NCBI GenBank assembly: GCA_032718865.1
Contig: JALUTQ010000046.1
Location: forward strand, 868,001 to 932,000
Direction: 5' to 3'
DNA: 64,000 nucleotides
Source: Tilletia caries
Taxonomy: Eukaryota > Basidiomycota > Exobasidiomycetes > Tilletiales > Tilletiaceae
Part shown: positions 10,332-21,295 of the stretch, piece by piece
Numbering within the stretch: position 1 is the stretch's first letter
How the letters are laid out: every line of letters starts with the position of its first letter
Notes under the pieces: generated by a model
What the model saw: the letters and a program-made list of their open reading frames with translations, nothing else
Told to the model about the DNA's origin: nothing
Database searches by the model: none
Made by a program: the position numbers and the translations under genes

Positions 10332-11181
10332 TAGTCTGGTCACACCAGACCGTCGACGCACGTGATGAGAGGACACAAGATCCCGTGGAGACGGTCTGGC
10401 ACCACTCGACTCGATTTCATTAGGGGTATTCAGCTCAACCCTGAGGCGTTCAGGAGTCTTCTGACCCAGAAAACTTCTGGAAGATGCCGTCTCATTTCAC
10501 ATACAAATTTTCCTGTGAGCGGTCAGAAGTTTCCAGAGCACCTTGGAGCCCTCAGAAAAGTTCTGAACGTCAGAAAGATTCTCTCTGGGTTTGGAATCTC
10601 ATGGAAAAAAAATGATCAGACCTGTTTTGAAGGTACGGTCTGAAGGGGCTCTCTGTGGGGGTATTCAGTTCAAGGCGCTCAGATGAGTTTTCTGCAAAAG
10701 CCGCCCTGAACGCCTCAGGGTTGAGCTGAATACCCCTATTGGGCACCTCCCTCACTCAGAGCCAAAGTTGTCTACCTCATTTCGTCGCCCATCTCGCGCT
10801 TCCAGAGGGCTCGCGCACGGGCCCTCACTCACTCAAAACTCCCTTCGACTGACTGAGCAAGGCTGTTGCTATGCAGAGGAGTGGAAAAACTAGGGCTGAG
10901 GTAGCAGATAAAGGAAGAGACCAGAAATGCGGTTGACAGAAGCGTCAGCTACGACCATGGGAAGTGCCGGAATACCAAAACAACACCTGGACTGTGTACT
11001 TTGGGTGTAACCCTCACAAGGCCGATGACTTTGTTCTGACATTGGTTGATGAGTAAAGGTGCTGTGAGGCATGGAAGTGTGCGTTGGTTGGATGCAAAAG
11101 GAAAATTTTGCGGGAGGTGTCACTCAAATTTCGTCGAGTGGAGCCAGACCGCGCACAGCGCGGTCTGGTGTGACCAGACTA
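10332..11181. mobile_element. Mutator-type MITE with 10-bp target duplication, copy 1
   Basis: The terminal inverted repeat is TAGTCTGGTCACACCAGACC at 10332-10351, with its inverse ending at 11181. The flanking 10-bp direct repeat CCTTCTGACT is perfect (10322-10331 and 11182-11191), a length typical of Mutator-like elements. The terminal repeat is itself a hairpin (TCTGGT-CAC-ACCAGA), and a second block, GGTCTGGC then CCACTCGAC, is repeated inverted just inside each end. The 850-bp element has no transposase. A second copy with the same ends lies at 62,011-62,512. It landed beside the right end of the 9,651-10,324 element and is itself interrupted at 10,423-10,736. Confidence 0.88.
10423..10736. 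mobile_element. Small MITE nested inside the Mutator-type MITE
   Basis: GGGGTATTCAGCTCAACCCT and the next 12 bases at 10423-10454 recur perfectly inverted at 10705-10736, giving a 32-bp terminal repeat. TA borders both ends (10421-10422 and 10737-10738). A degenerate direct copy of the terminal motif, GGGGTATTCAGTTCAA, sits inside at about 10,655. At 314 bp it has no coding capacity. TA flanks allow a mariner-like origin; a Harbinger origin would need a three-base duplication, which does not match. Confidence 0.8.
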
Positions 11182-11999
11182 CCTTCTGACTTTACTTCTA
11201 CTCTGCCATGATTCTGACGCTTCTTATATTCTCCCGTCTAACTTTCCAACGCTGACTATCTCTGGTGTATCGCAGGGTAGTCGTCTTTCATTTCATTTGG
11301 ATGTCTTCTGGTCTATCTGTACACTGATGATTGATGAACGTTCAATGGCATGACTATGCTTACATTTTCCATCCTATCTGCTGCTCGTTCTCCCTTCTTT
11401 TCGGTCATCTGCCTTTCTTCTCACATGTCTTTACCGCACAGTTCTTTGAAATACAGCCCCTTTCCTCTGTTCTCGCAGCTATTCAGCTCTTCTGCTGCCC
11501 TGTTGATCTCGCTCAGTCCTCTTTGGCTCTGGTGCCTATCTTCTTTTCGCCTCTTATTCCAGCAAAGCGGTATGTGTGTTTGCAGAACTTCTTATGGAGC
11601 ATCTCTACATACTTACATACCAATTTCGCCTTCTTGCGTCTCGTTCCAGGCTTTGGTTGTGCTAAAGCGACGTCAGACGTCTCCAAATCCCCAAAGCAAC
11701 TGTGAGTGGACTCTTTCTGATTTTTTTTTTTTTGATCGCTCACTTCATTGCTACAGCCCTCACGCTCTCGATAGGTTTTCCTGACTCAAGAGTATACACC
11801 GGTTCGATAGTGCTCTTGTTTGGTCCGCTGAGACTATCTTTCGGTCTTGAACATATGCCAGTTTTGTTTCCATACTGTTCTTCTGAACACATAACATTCT
11901 TCCTTACGACATTTCATTCTCTGATCCAAATTCACTCTGAAAGGTTCTACGAGCTCGTAATGAGCATACCTTTATTCGAGTTCTTGTGTTTCAGAACAT

Positions 12000-13170
12000 C
12001 GTTTACAGCCATGAAAGGTAGTGAACAGACATGTCGAATGGATGGTTGTCTGCGGCCTGTGGGCTGTGAAATGTGAATTGTGATATGGATTAGTTATCGA
12101 GCCGGAGGTAGGTAAAGACAGCGTGCATCTCCATTTTCGTAGGGCAGCTGATGGCCCCAGTAAGCACCAGGCTGGCGGAAACACACCATAGGAGACTTAG
12201 TCCTTAGATACCAGTCGGCAGTCAGTATGAATGGTTATTTACGTGTGGGAGGGTAAGAGGGAAGGGCAAGGCGCATCGAAATTCGAAGAAGCCACATGGT
12301 ATCGTTCTCATTCTATTCATCATGTTCTTACTATCATTGTCTTATTAGGTTTGCTTATCATGTGACATCCTTTTCGTCTATGGGACGTTTCGGGGAAACA
12401 TGCTGAATGCCTATCTTCACTGCTGTAAGAAGGTCATGGCAAGGGGGGGAACGAAGAGTGCGGAAGCATGATCGGGAGGCTGATCGTGAGTACTGAGTTT
12501 GCTTGCTGCTACGCTTCTGCTTGTTTGCTTTTAGTGCGGAAGGACTGGTCTGTGCCCTGTGGTCGTGGGCACTAAGCTTGCTTGCTAGTTTCGCTGCTGC
12601 TCGTTCTACAAGCATATGAAGACATGGATTCTTGACGAGCATTTAAATAGGGACGGGGTTCAGGGTAACGCGTTGTTTGGGCTCCTAGTTCCTACTTCCT
12701 ACAGTCTGCAGGTTGCTCTTTGAGCACTTACGTTCCTCTCCAGTCAGCACAGTCCGGTCACGTCGGCCGTCGGTGTAATTACGTTCAGCATGGGCAGAGT
12801 CGGGATCAAAGGCATTTCGACCTTTGCAATCCGGCTGGCTTTACGATCCTTCCATTCTCTCCGACCTTTGTTGGAGAATACAAAAGGGGATCAAGGCAAC
12901 TACGGAACTGTTCTTCAAATGCGCGATCGGTGAAGAACTGCGGCTGTTTACTTTGAGCAAAGAGGAGTTGTGCAACGCTCTGCTGTTCGTAACGTTCTGA
13001 ACATTTCATTTTGATCGGTTTCAAGCCAGCTGATGGTGCTGTTTGTGCTACTTCCCCTGCAGAAATCGACCACATACATGGGAAGAAGACAGGTGAATAA
13101 GGGACTTATACGCATCACTTGATGCTTGTGCACTCATGGTTATTGATGTGTTGCTATCTGTGACTACAGT
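12000..13170. other. Region upstream of the Helitron coding sequence
   Basis: No independent gene is supported. Part probably belongs to the Helitron: GT-AG pairs around 12,985-13,065 and 13,093-13,169 would allow short 5' exons upstream of the ATG at 13,171, but none gives a long open frame. A Helitron 5' TC end could not be placed. Confidence 0.35.
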
Positions 13171-16100
13171 ATGAAACGATTGGTCCAGCTTGTCCTTCAG
13201 CAGAGGTTTGGGCATAACGTTGCTGCTGCGTACTTCATGGACGTGAGGAGAACGTCTAACAAGGAGCTTCAGATCGCACATTGCAAGGACAAACACGATC
13301 TGTATCGGAACCCGAAAAACCAGCAGATTGAGGTTGTTTGGCCCACGGTTGCTTCGGAGCAGTCAAAGCGAGACTGTATGAAATCGTTCGTGGACGGAAC
13401 GATACCTTCGCCCACCGCGGTTTGTGCTGTGTGTGGACGTAAGGCAAATGACGCTACGCTATGGAATCGACCATGCCAATCAATTCAACGGCTTGACGCG
13501 GAGCAGCTGGAGCTAGAAACATTGAGAACGACAGACAATACAGTTCTCAAGTCCCTCTCCCTCGACTTTTCCGACATGCTCCTACCGCAGTTGAAGGGCA
13601 TCGTACTGGATCGTGCAGGCGTGTCCATCGATTCTTCCAAGGTCCTTATCAACGTATGCAATGCTTGCGATCCGCCTCTACGACGATGCGAAGTTCCGAA
13701 ACACTCACTGAGGAACGGAAACTATCGAGGCCAGTTGCCTCCCAGCTTGCAGGACATCACTTGGGCAGAGGAACTCGTCTGCGCTCGTATGCAGGCATCT
13801 GCTTTCGTCACTCGAGTTTTCGACTCTCGAGACGATAAAAACAATCGATTTCTCAAAGGACATTGCTGTGCACACAATCTTGATGTGATACAGATGTCCA
13901 ATCGGCTTCCACTTAAGGTTGTCCCCGGAGTAACGCGGAGGGCTCCGCCTCCGCACTTCCAAATTCCGCCGGAATTTTGACTTTTTGAGGCGAGCTCCGC
14001 CTCCGCAGACTAAGACAGAGCTGAAAAAACTCAGCTCCGCGTTCCGACGGAATTATACAAAAAGTTGAAATCCCAGCTCCGCGCTCCGCGTTTTTTCTGT
14101 GCGTTTTTCATAATGCTCCTCCGTGCTCCGTGTATGCGGAGCTCGGAATTCCGCGGAATTCCGTCGGAGCGCAGTGATGGTATAATTTGCTCTCAGAATG
14201 ACTCTAACACAATCAGAGCTATACATTCACCATCCGACATTGTTGCGGTATTGACTCCAGTGCTATTCTGAAGCTCTCAACGGATGATGATGCCTGTTTT
14301 TATCTCCTGCGCGTGTCTCGGCGATGCCTTTTTTCTCGGAATTCCGCACATTTCCGCGGAACTTGGACGGAATTCCGGCGGAGCGCACCCAAAATAAGGT
14401 CACGTGACCCCTATTTTCGACGATCACGTGACCTCACAGCTCCGACGGAATTCCGCGGAAATTCCGCCGGAATTTTTCGCACAATTTTGACGACTCCGCG
14501 CTCCGTACTTTTGACTAGTGGGCCCAGGATTGGGCTCCGCGCTCCGCGTAAATTCCGGCGGAGTCCTCCAGGCGGACTCCGTGCTTTTTTAAGGTCAAAA
14601 ATCTCTCAAAAGTGAGCTCCGCGCTCCGCCTCCGGCGGAGCCCTCCGTCGGAGGAGTACGGAGTCCGCAAAACCCCAGCTCCGCGTCAACTCCGGGGACA
14701 ACCTTACTTCCACTTGCCCCTGCGGATATGCAAGGAGTCATCAGTTGCATAGTGGTCGGTCCTCGACTGCTGAAGCCTGCGGACTTGAAGCATGTGATCA
14801 AGGTGCGAAGAGGAACAATCAAATCGTTCCTGTCTTTCCTTAAGGCAAATTCGGAAGCGTACAAGGATGTCAATATCGACGAACAACATCTCCAAGCGTG
14901 GCCAGAGGATGGAACGCCGACATTTCTTCGCGATACCATTATCCATGAGCATTGTGACGATCCAGCTGCGCTATGGGATCAGGAGACTGCCGGAATCGAT
15001 CCTCATCCTGCGGATGCTGTGAGCGACGATGCACCAGGGGACGTCATCGAACATTCTGGCTTTGTGGACACGGAGAGCGTTGAGTTTCCAGCCCGAGTTC
15101 GGGTAGCAACTGCTCTTCGTGACCTCGGTCAACAACGTTCGGTTCCTGGGTCAGATACAATGCGATCAGAGACAGCGAACCACACGGCAGTAGATGACAC
15201 AATCGGCTTGTCTATTCATCATGGTTCAAAAGCCGTGTCGGAGTACAACAACCCAGATCTCTTTCCCAGCCTGTACCCGACTCTCTTCCCGTTTGGTGTA
15301 GGCGGGTTTGACGTTCTGTCGCCGTCTGCATGCCGACCGGAACGAATTTCGATGGAGGAGCAGGTCAACTTGTTATTCGATTTGGATTTCTCAGGGTTCC
15401 GAACCCATCACGCATTCCTTTTCATCGCTGCCAACATTCTGCTGAGGCGAAAAGCGGCGTTCCTTACGTCGTTGACTGCTTCACGAACCGTTGCAGACTC
15501 ACTTGTCCAAGTGATGAACAGAACTGATCCTCGAAGTATCGAATCGCTCGCTGGCATTATCGAACGTGAAGGAGTACCTCCAACGCTTACACCCGATCAG
15601 CGTACACTTTTGAACCTCTTATCTCGATGCAGCACGTCTACATCGAAACTTCCTGGATCCAAAGGCGCAATGGATACCGCAAAAAGCGAGATGCGTGCAT
15701 ACATGTCAGCGCATGGTCCATTCCAGATCTTCCTCACATTGAATCCTCCTGCACAACACTCGCCGCTGTTCCACTTCATCCATGGGGACAAGAGGATCGA
15801 CCTCAGCGTACGAGACCCTGTGCTTCCATCCCCCAACGAACGGGCACGAGTACTCGCGTCCGATCCAGTTTCCGCAGCTGACTATTTTGAATTCCATCTG
15901 CGCACGATCTTCGGTCACCTTTTCGGCTGGGATTTCGTTGCTCGCAAAAGTAACGTACAAGGTGGCCTTTTGGGCCGCCTCAAATCCTTCTTCCTCTCTC
16001 GCGAGCTGACCGATCGAGGCAATCTCCACGCACACTGTGTCATTTGGCTGGAGAATGCGCTGTCTCCGTCCCGTCTGCGGGCAAAAATGGACTCAAGTGA

Positions 16101-19100
16101 CGAATATCAGGCTCAATATTTCCAGTGGGCGGAGGACATCGCCTGGCACCATCTTCCTGATGCAAACGACGAGACTGTAGACGACCGCGTGGAGCCACGT
16201 CAGCAACGTCCTCCCCATCCCTCAGAGCCCTTTTTCACTGCGCAGTTTCAACGAGACCACATCGTCCTGGGCTCGAAATTTCAACTACACTCTCATCGAA
16301 AAGTGTGTTACAAGAATGCGAACGGACCGCCGCGTAAAGAATGTCGTTTCAGGTTCCCACATGAGGAACGAGAACTAAGCCAGTACGATGCTGACACTCA
16401 ATCGATCTTACCGAAAATCCTCGATCCCTGGATCAACTGGCATAACCCGTATGTTCTCGTTGCAGCGAGGCACAACCACGACATCCAAATCGTACAATCC
16501 GGACGCAGTGCGGAAGCTGCGGCTAGATACATCTCTGACTACGTTTTGAAGCACGACCTTACTGCGCCAAAAGGTCTACGGGCAATTGCGGAAGTGCTCA
16601 AGCGGCTGCACGATTCCAACACGTTGCCGTCGTTCAAGCAACTGCTGCGTCTTGTCGTCAGTCAGATCATGCGGATCAGCAATCTCCACGGTCAGAAGGC
16701 GGCGCTGTACATTCGTGGTGAATCCGACACTTTGCAAAGCCATTCTACAAAACCTTTGATCGTTCCATATGCGTTGTCATTCATTCACAGCCAGTATCCG
16801 AAGTGCGTTCATACATTGGCAAGCTGTTATTCCGATCGACACATAGAAACCGATTTACACAGACTGATAGAGTGTTGTGCTTTCGTTTACACAGCACGCG
16901 GAATGCTGAGTCCGTTCCAAATCCTGCTTCCGACATCGTTCAGACAGAGACCTCGTTGCGGTATGATTCGAACAGGATCACAACTTCGGACCAGTATGCG
17001 GACTACTTGTACCGAGGATCGTCGTGCGACGACCTTTGCCTGTGGGACTTTGTGCAACAATGCGAGCTGGTGACGAAGACCAGAGCTCCAAAGACAAATC
17101 AAGTAACAGGAGTGGTGGTCCACCCGTTACAGCCGCCTCATGGAAAAGCTGCAACGCATGTCATTGTCCAAAGGCGATACTCAGATCGACTGACACGCAT
17201 CGTTGGCTCGAGAATTCCGCGATCGAGTCACACAGACGATGACGGATACCTGTTCTACCTTGCTGTATTCAAGCCGCACTCTACGCGTGCGCCTCTACTG
17301 TTGCCTCACCAGACATGCAGAGAAGCGTGGGAAGCGTTCGACTGTCCTCAAAACGTTACAACAATCTTGGACAATTGGGCGGAGATGGAACTCTGTGACG
17401 ATGCGCACGATGCCGATATGCTTCGACAACGCTGTGACGAGGCTGCCGAACTGACGACAGAGCGTCGAAACAATCCGTGCAACGATGAAGAGGACGATGG
17501 TGCGATTTCACTCGATGAGAGCGAGACGTTAATCAATCCTGCTGGAACCAATAACGAAGCACATATGATTGAGTTTCTCTCTGCATCGGCATGGACATCA
17601 ACATCAGCGAATCGATTCACTGGCACCAGAACGCAACAGCAGCTCCAAGTCCCTGTGAAAGATCACAATTTACGGTTCTGGCAGGAACAAATCAAAAGCA
17701 TGCCTATAGAGCGACACCGCAAGCAACAGGGAGAATCGGAGCGAGCAGCATCTACCTGCATATCGGAGACCATCCAACCGAACGTATCCATGATTCCTTT
17801 CTCGAAGAAGAAGATCTCATTAGCAAACATCTGTTGAGCAAAAGCCAAGCCACCGCGTTTCGACTCGTTGCACATTCAACCCTCTTTGGTGGGTAGATGT
17901 ATGAACCCCAACTCTGCACATTTTGAAGATTTGATAGACGTTGAATACCTTCTTTTCGTTCTGTTGAATTTGTAGCTTTCCAACCTCCGTTGCGCCTGCT
18001 GCTGCTAGGAGAGGCAGGTACGGGGAAGACCCGGGTTATTACTGTACTGCAAGAGCTACTGGAATTGCTGGGCGAAGAGGATACGATGCAAGTCACTGCG
18101 CCTACCGGTAAAGCTGCCAGTCTGGTCGGAGGCACCACCCAACACAAAGCTTTCCAACTCCCCGTCTATGGGTCACAAGCAGGAAAAGAGAAGGCGGATG
18201 CGTTCCTCAACTCTGCAGCTCGAATGAACACACTTCGATCGACCTACAAAGGTCGTCGTTTTCTTTTCTGCGACGAAGCGAGCATGACGAGTCATCAACA
18301 ATTGCACTCTATCGACACTGCTTGCCGGACAGCAAGGGAGGACGAACACAACAACGAGTGGTTCGGAGGCATGAATGTGATTATGGCAGGAGACTTCTTT
18401 CAGCTTCCCCCCGTCACGGGGACGCCACTGTATCAATCACCTCTGTCTCAAAAAACTCGCGACGACAATGCGCGAATCGCTGGTCGTGCAGCATTTGAAA
18501 GCTTTGACCGTGCAATCATCTTTACGGAACAACACCGCGTAACAGATGAGGAGACGAGCGTCGTATATGGTCGTATTCGGACACGAACTGCAACACAATC
18601 GGACGTGGACAAATTGAACGCTCGTGTTCTAGCCAACCACTTGCATGATCCTAAACTTGCAGACGCTACTGTGCTTGTGCAGACAAACAAACTTCGTCGT
18701 GCATTAGGAGACGTGAAGACTCGCGCTTCTGCGACTATAGTCACGCCTATTGTCAATTGTGATGCGATCGATTCTTTCAACGTGGCTTCCACGATGCACC
18801 TACGCTCAGCAGCTATCAACTTTGAGCCCAAAGCTCCTCCTTCCTCTTGGATTCCCGGTCGTGTTCTTTTGCACGAAGGGATGCGTGTGGTTTACAGGGG
18901 AAAGAACCGCTCGGTTCCACACGGTGTCACCAATGGAGCGATAGGAACGATACGATTGGTGTCCACGTTCGTCGACGACATGAATCACGAATGCGCCAAC
19001 GCAGTGTTCATAGAATTGGACAACGCACATTTTCAGCTTCGAGATCTTCCATCAAACTGGTCCCCATTCGTGTTCAGAACCATGCACGTTCAAGATGAAG

Positions 19101-20598
19101 TACACAAACGAGCAAGGTACAGCTGCATCGATACTCGTGAAGCGGAAACAGCTGAAACTTCAACCCGCAAGCGTCCTGACCATTCATACAGCTCAAGGCA
19201 CGACGATGCGAGACGGAGTCATTTGCGACGCCACACGTGGAGGTTTCCTCACATACGTGGCGATTTCGAGAACTACGTCTTTGAGCAACCTTTTCCTTTT
19301 TCAGCCCGGTGTCTGTCCAGGATATCAACAGAATTGGCATTCCTCCTGATCTCAGTCGCGATACACGAAGGTTCTCCACTATGGATGCAAGTTCGCGGCA
19401 GCGTGCTGCGTCTCTACGATGGAACGAAGATGAACAGCAGGTGAATATCCCTGCTGTACAAATGGTATTCCAATTTGCGTACAAACCAAGTTGAAACATT
19501 GATGCCTATACTTCTGTGAACATTAGGGACACGTTCGTTCCACCGATCTTTCCGACACTCGAAACGTCAATCGTCACGATGAGAGTGTTGCTCAAGCAGA
19601 GCAGATGAACGTAAGCTATTCATCCTTCCTCGATTCTGGCGTTCAGAAGCCCTTCCCTGATGATTGTATTGCTTTCGGCCACGAACTAGGTCACCACTGC
19701 TTCACTGACAAATGACGAGGATAACGATTTTGGAAACGAACGTTCCAGCGCCGTTACTGAAGTGCCTGTGCCACAGAACTTCTACCTTCATCAACGTCCA
19801 CTTCAAGGTCCAGTCTGGACAGCGAACTCCTGCGCATGGGATTGCGTGTCGATACTACTTGGCTGGATCGTTTTCATAACGAGTCCAGAGGTTCAACACG
19901 TCGATGTCCAGAATCTCATCGCTGCGATGTCTGCTGGAGATCGTACCACTGTGAACACACTTCGAGATCAATTTCGGTCAGAGGTCGTTCGTTTACATGC
20001 TCGATCATTTTCCACAACAGGCTACACGAGCACGATGGAACTTATGCAAACCTGTGTGCCGCACTTTGGCTTGACCGTAGCCAGTGCATTCACCTGTGGA
20101 TGCATACAGGTTTTTCATGAAGATTCGCTCGACATTCCCGTTGTATACGATCTCATTGATTGTCCCACGGAACCTACGCTCGTATCGGTTCGACTGCGAA
20201 CTTCACTGCTGTGCAATGCGTCAACAGCGCTTCTGACTCGACATCATCAAATACGTTGTCTTCTGCACAACAATGAGACGACTGGGCAACGCTGCGCTGT
20301 CCTTCGCTCTGCGCCAATCATCGCTCTAAACATTGCGAGCTCACCCAATGCCGCCATGAATACGCAGGTAGAAACCGAGATCTTTCTGTGGAGCGGAGAA
20401 ACTCAGCGCGAGTTGACGTACACCCTCATAGGAGCGACGTTTCTGGCTGAAGGCCATTACACTTCCATGCTTCGACATTCCGACGGCACGATCCACAAGT
20501 ACGACTCTCTCTTGAACCACGGCTTAACCTCCATCGTGTGTGAAGCAGATTTTGATTTCCGCTTTGCAGACATGTTGATGTACGTTACAGCAAGATGA
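13171..20598 (+). pseudogene. Decayed Helitron Rep/helicase polyprotein fused to a cysteine-peptidase-like domain
   Basis: This is the transposition protein of a rolling-circle Helitron: Rep nicks and joins single strands, and the helicase unwinds. Domains in order: an N-terminal fungal-Helitron (DUF6570-like) region with CAVCGRKAN, NYRGQLPPSLQDITWAEE and CAHNLDV (13,171-13,913); Helitron_like_N/Rep (14,707-16,800) with the HUH motif LHAHCVIWLE and the paired tyrosines YISDYVLK; a Pif1-type helicase (17,590-19,440) with Walker A GEAGTGKT, Walker B LFCDEASM, GDFFQLPP and the C-terminal AYVAISR-like VAISRTTSL; then an in-frame tail (19,527-20,598) with NSCAWDC, EGHYTSML and IHKYDSL, spaced like the Cys, His and Asp of a papain/USP-type peptidase. 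Introns read at 16803-16894, 17889-17975, 19441-19526 and 19611-19689. Breaks: a 793-bp hAT-like insertion after 13,913 and one-base frame shifts near 17,700-17,780, 19,090 and 19,300. Start and termini uncertain. Confidence 0.88.
13914..14706. mobile_element. hAT-like MITE inserted in the Helitron reading frame
   Basis: The terminal inverted repeat TAAGGTTGTCCCCGGAGT (13914-13931; inverse 14689-14706) extends with one indel through ACGCGGAG. It is flanked by a perfect 8-bp direct repeat, CTTCCACT (13906-13913 and 14707-14714), as hAT transposases make. The interior is packed with GCTCCGCGCTCCGC and GGAATTCCGCGGAATTCCG words in both orientations, plus a CACGTGAC inverted pair near 14,398-14,430. 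There is no transposase. Removing the element and one duplication copy restores the Helitron frame exactly, so the insertion postdates a coding Helitron. Confidence 0.88.
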
Positions 20599-21295
20599 TA
20601 GCAATGAACATCAATCCAAATTCATCTGCCTGTTTGATCGATGTTCTTGCACGCTGAATGCCAATTGGATTTCCGTGGATGCTGATCTCTGATGACTGAA
20701 CAGTCTGTAGTTAGCAGTCAGCACTCAGCAGCAAAGGCAAAAGGCATTCCTGAACGTTCTGGAATGTTGCCCGTTGGCAACAATGAATGGTTCCTACTCT
20801 CGTTAATAGAGTAACTTAGCCTCACGAAAGGTGAATGTGGGATGCATCTGGGGCTGTTTCGCTGCTCACTGATGTTCTCCCTTTCCCTCCTTCTCTAGTT
20901 CAGGTCACGTTCCCGTTCTCTCCTGACTTCTATAGTTCTATCTCCCTCTTTTCCTCCTTTTTTCCCCAGAACTCCTGCTAAGTACTAGCTGCTCTTTTAT
21001 TATCATGGCCCGTGAGTGATCTGGCGTTGGCTTTGTAGCTGGGCAGGCCTCAACAGAAAATCTTCCTCATTCATTCCCAATCGAATTTGACCAAATGCAG
21101 TCCTCCGATCAAGTTTTCACTCCAACAAAAGAAATGGGCCTGCGGGCTGCCCGCAACGGCCACAGGGAACAGGGTAAGTGCGAGTGATGATCTGAGAAAG
21201 AAGTTGATTTGGTTTTTAGGATCAAAATTCACAAAGTACAATGGAGTTCGAGATTCGAGAATCTGAATCTGAGTAGAGACTAGAGGGTGGGAATT
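20599..21295. other. Helitron 3' flank and intergenic DNA
   Basis: No gene is visible. A perfect hairpin, GTTGCC-CGTT-GGCAAC at 20766-20781, and a second one, TACTCT-CGTTAAT-AGAGTA at about 20,797-20,815, lie where a Helitron 3' terminal hairpin would be expected, but no following CTRR end could be assigned. Confidence 0.35.

Larger units (their letters stand above)
9520..11985 (+). repeat. REP1 copy B, split by nested insertions
   Basis: The two outer pieces (about 9,520-9,650 and 11,182-11,985) are the left and right parts of one REP1 copy. The left piece carries GATGAAGTTACTTCTGGAGC and GCTGATTCTGACG and ends at TAACTGACTCT. The right resumes at TTTACTTCTACTCTGCC, runs through AACGCTGACTATCTCTGG, and includes the 52-base exon-like block (11,650-11,701). 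Comparison with copies A and C shows that everything between is inserted DNA. Confidence 0.7.

Noticed and set aside
16803..16862. A 60-nt intron in the Helitron ending at the first TTTACACAG.
   Set aside because: It keeps the wrong frame; the next TTTACACAG (intron 16803-16894) connects to the conserved QYADYLYRGSS frame.
20766..20815. Helitron 3' end at the hairpins GTTGCC-CGTT-GGCAAC and TACTCT-CGTTAAT-AGAGTA.
   Set aside because: Neither is followed at the usual distance by CTRR, and no matching 5' TC end was identified, so the boundary is left open.
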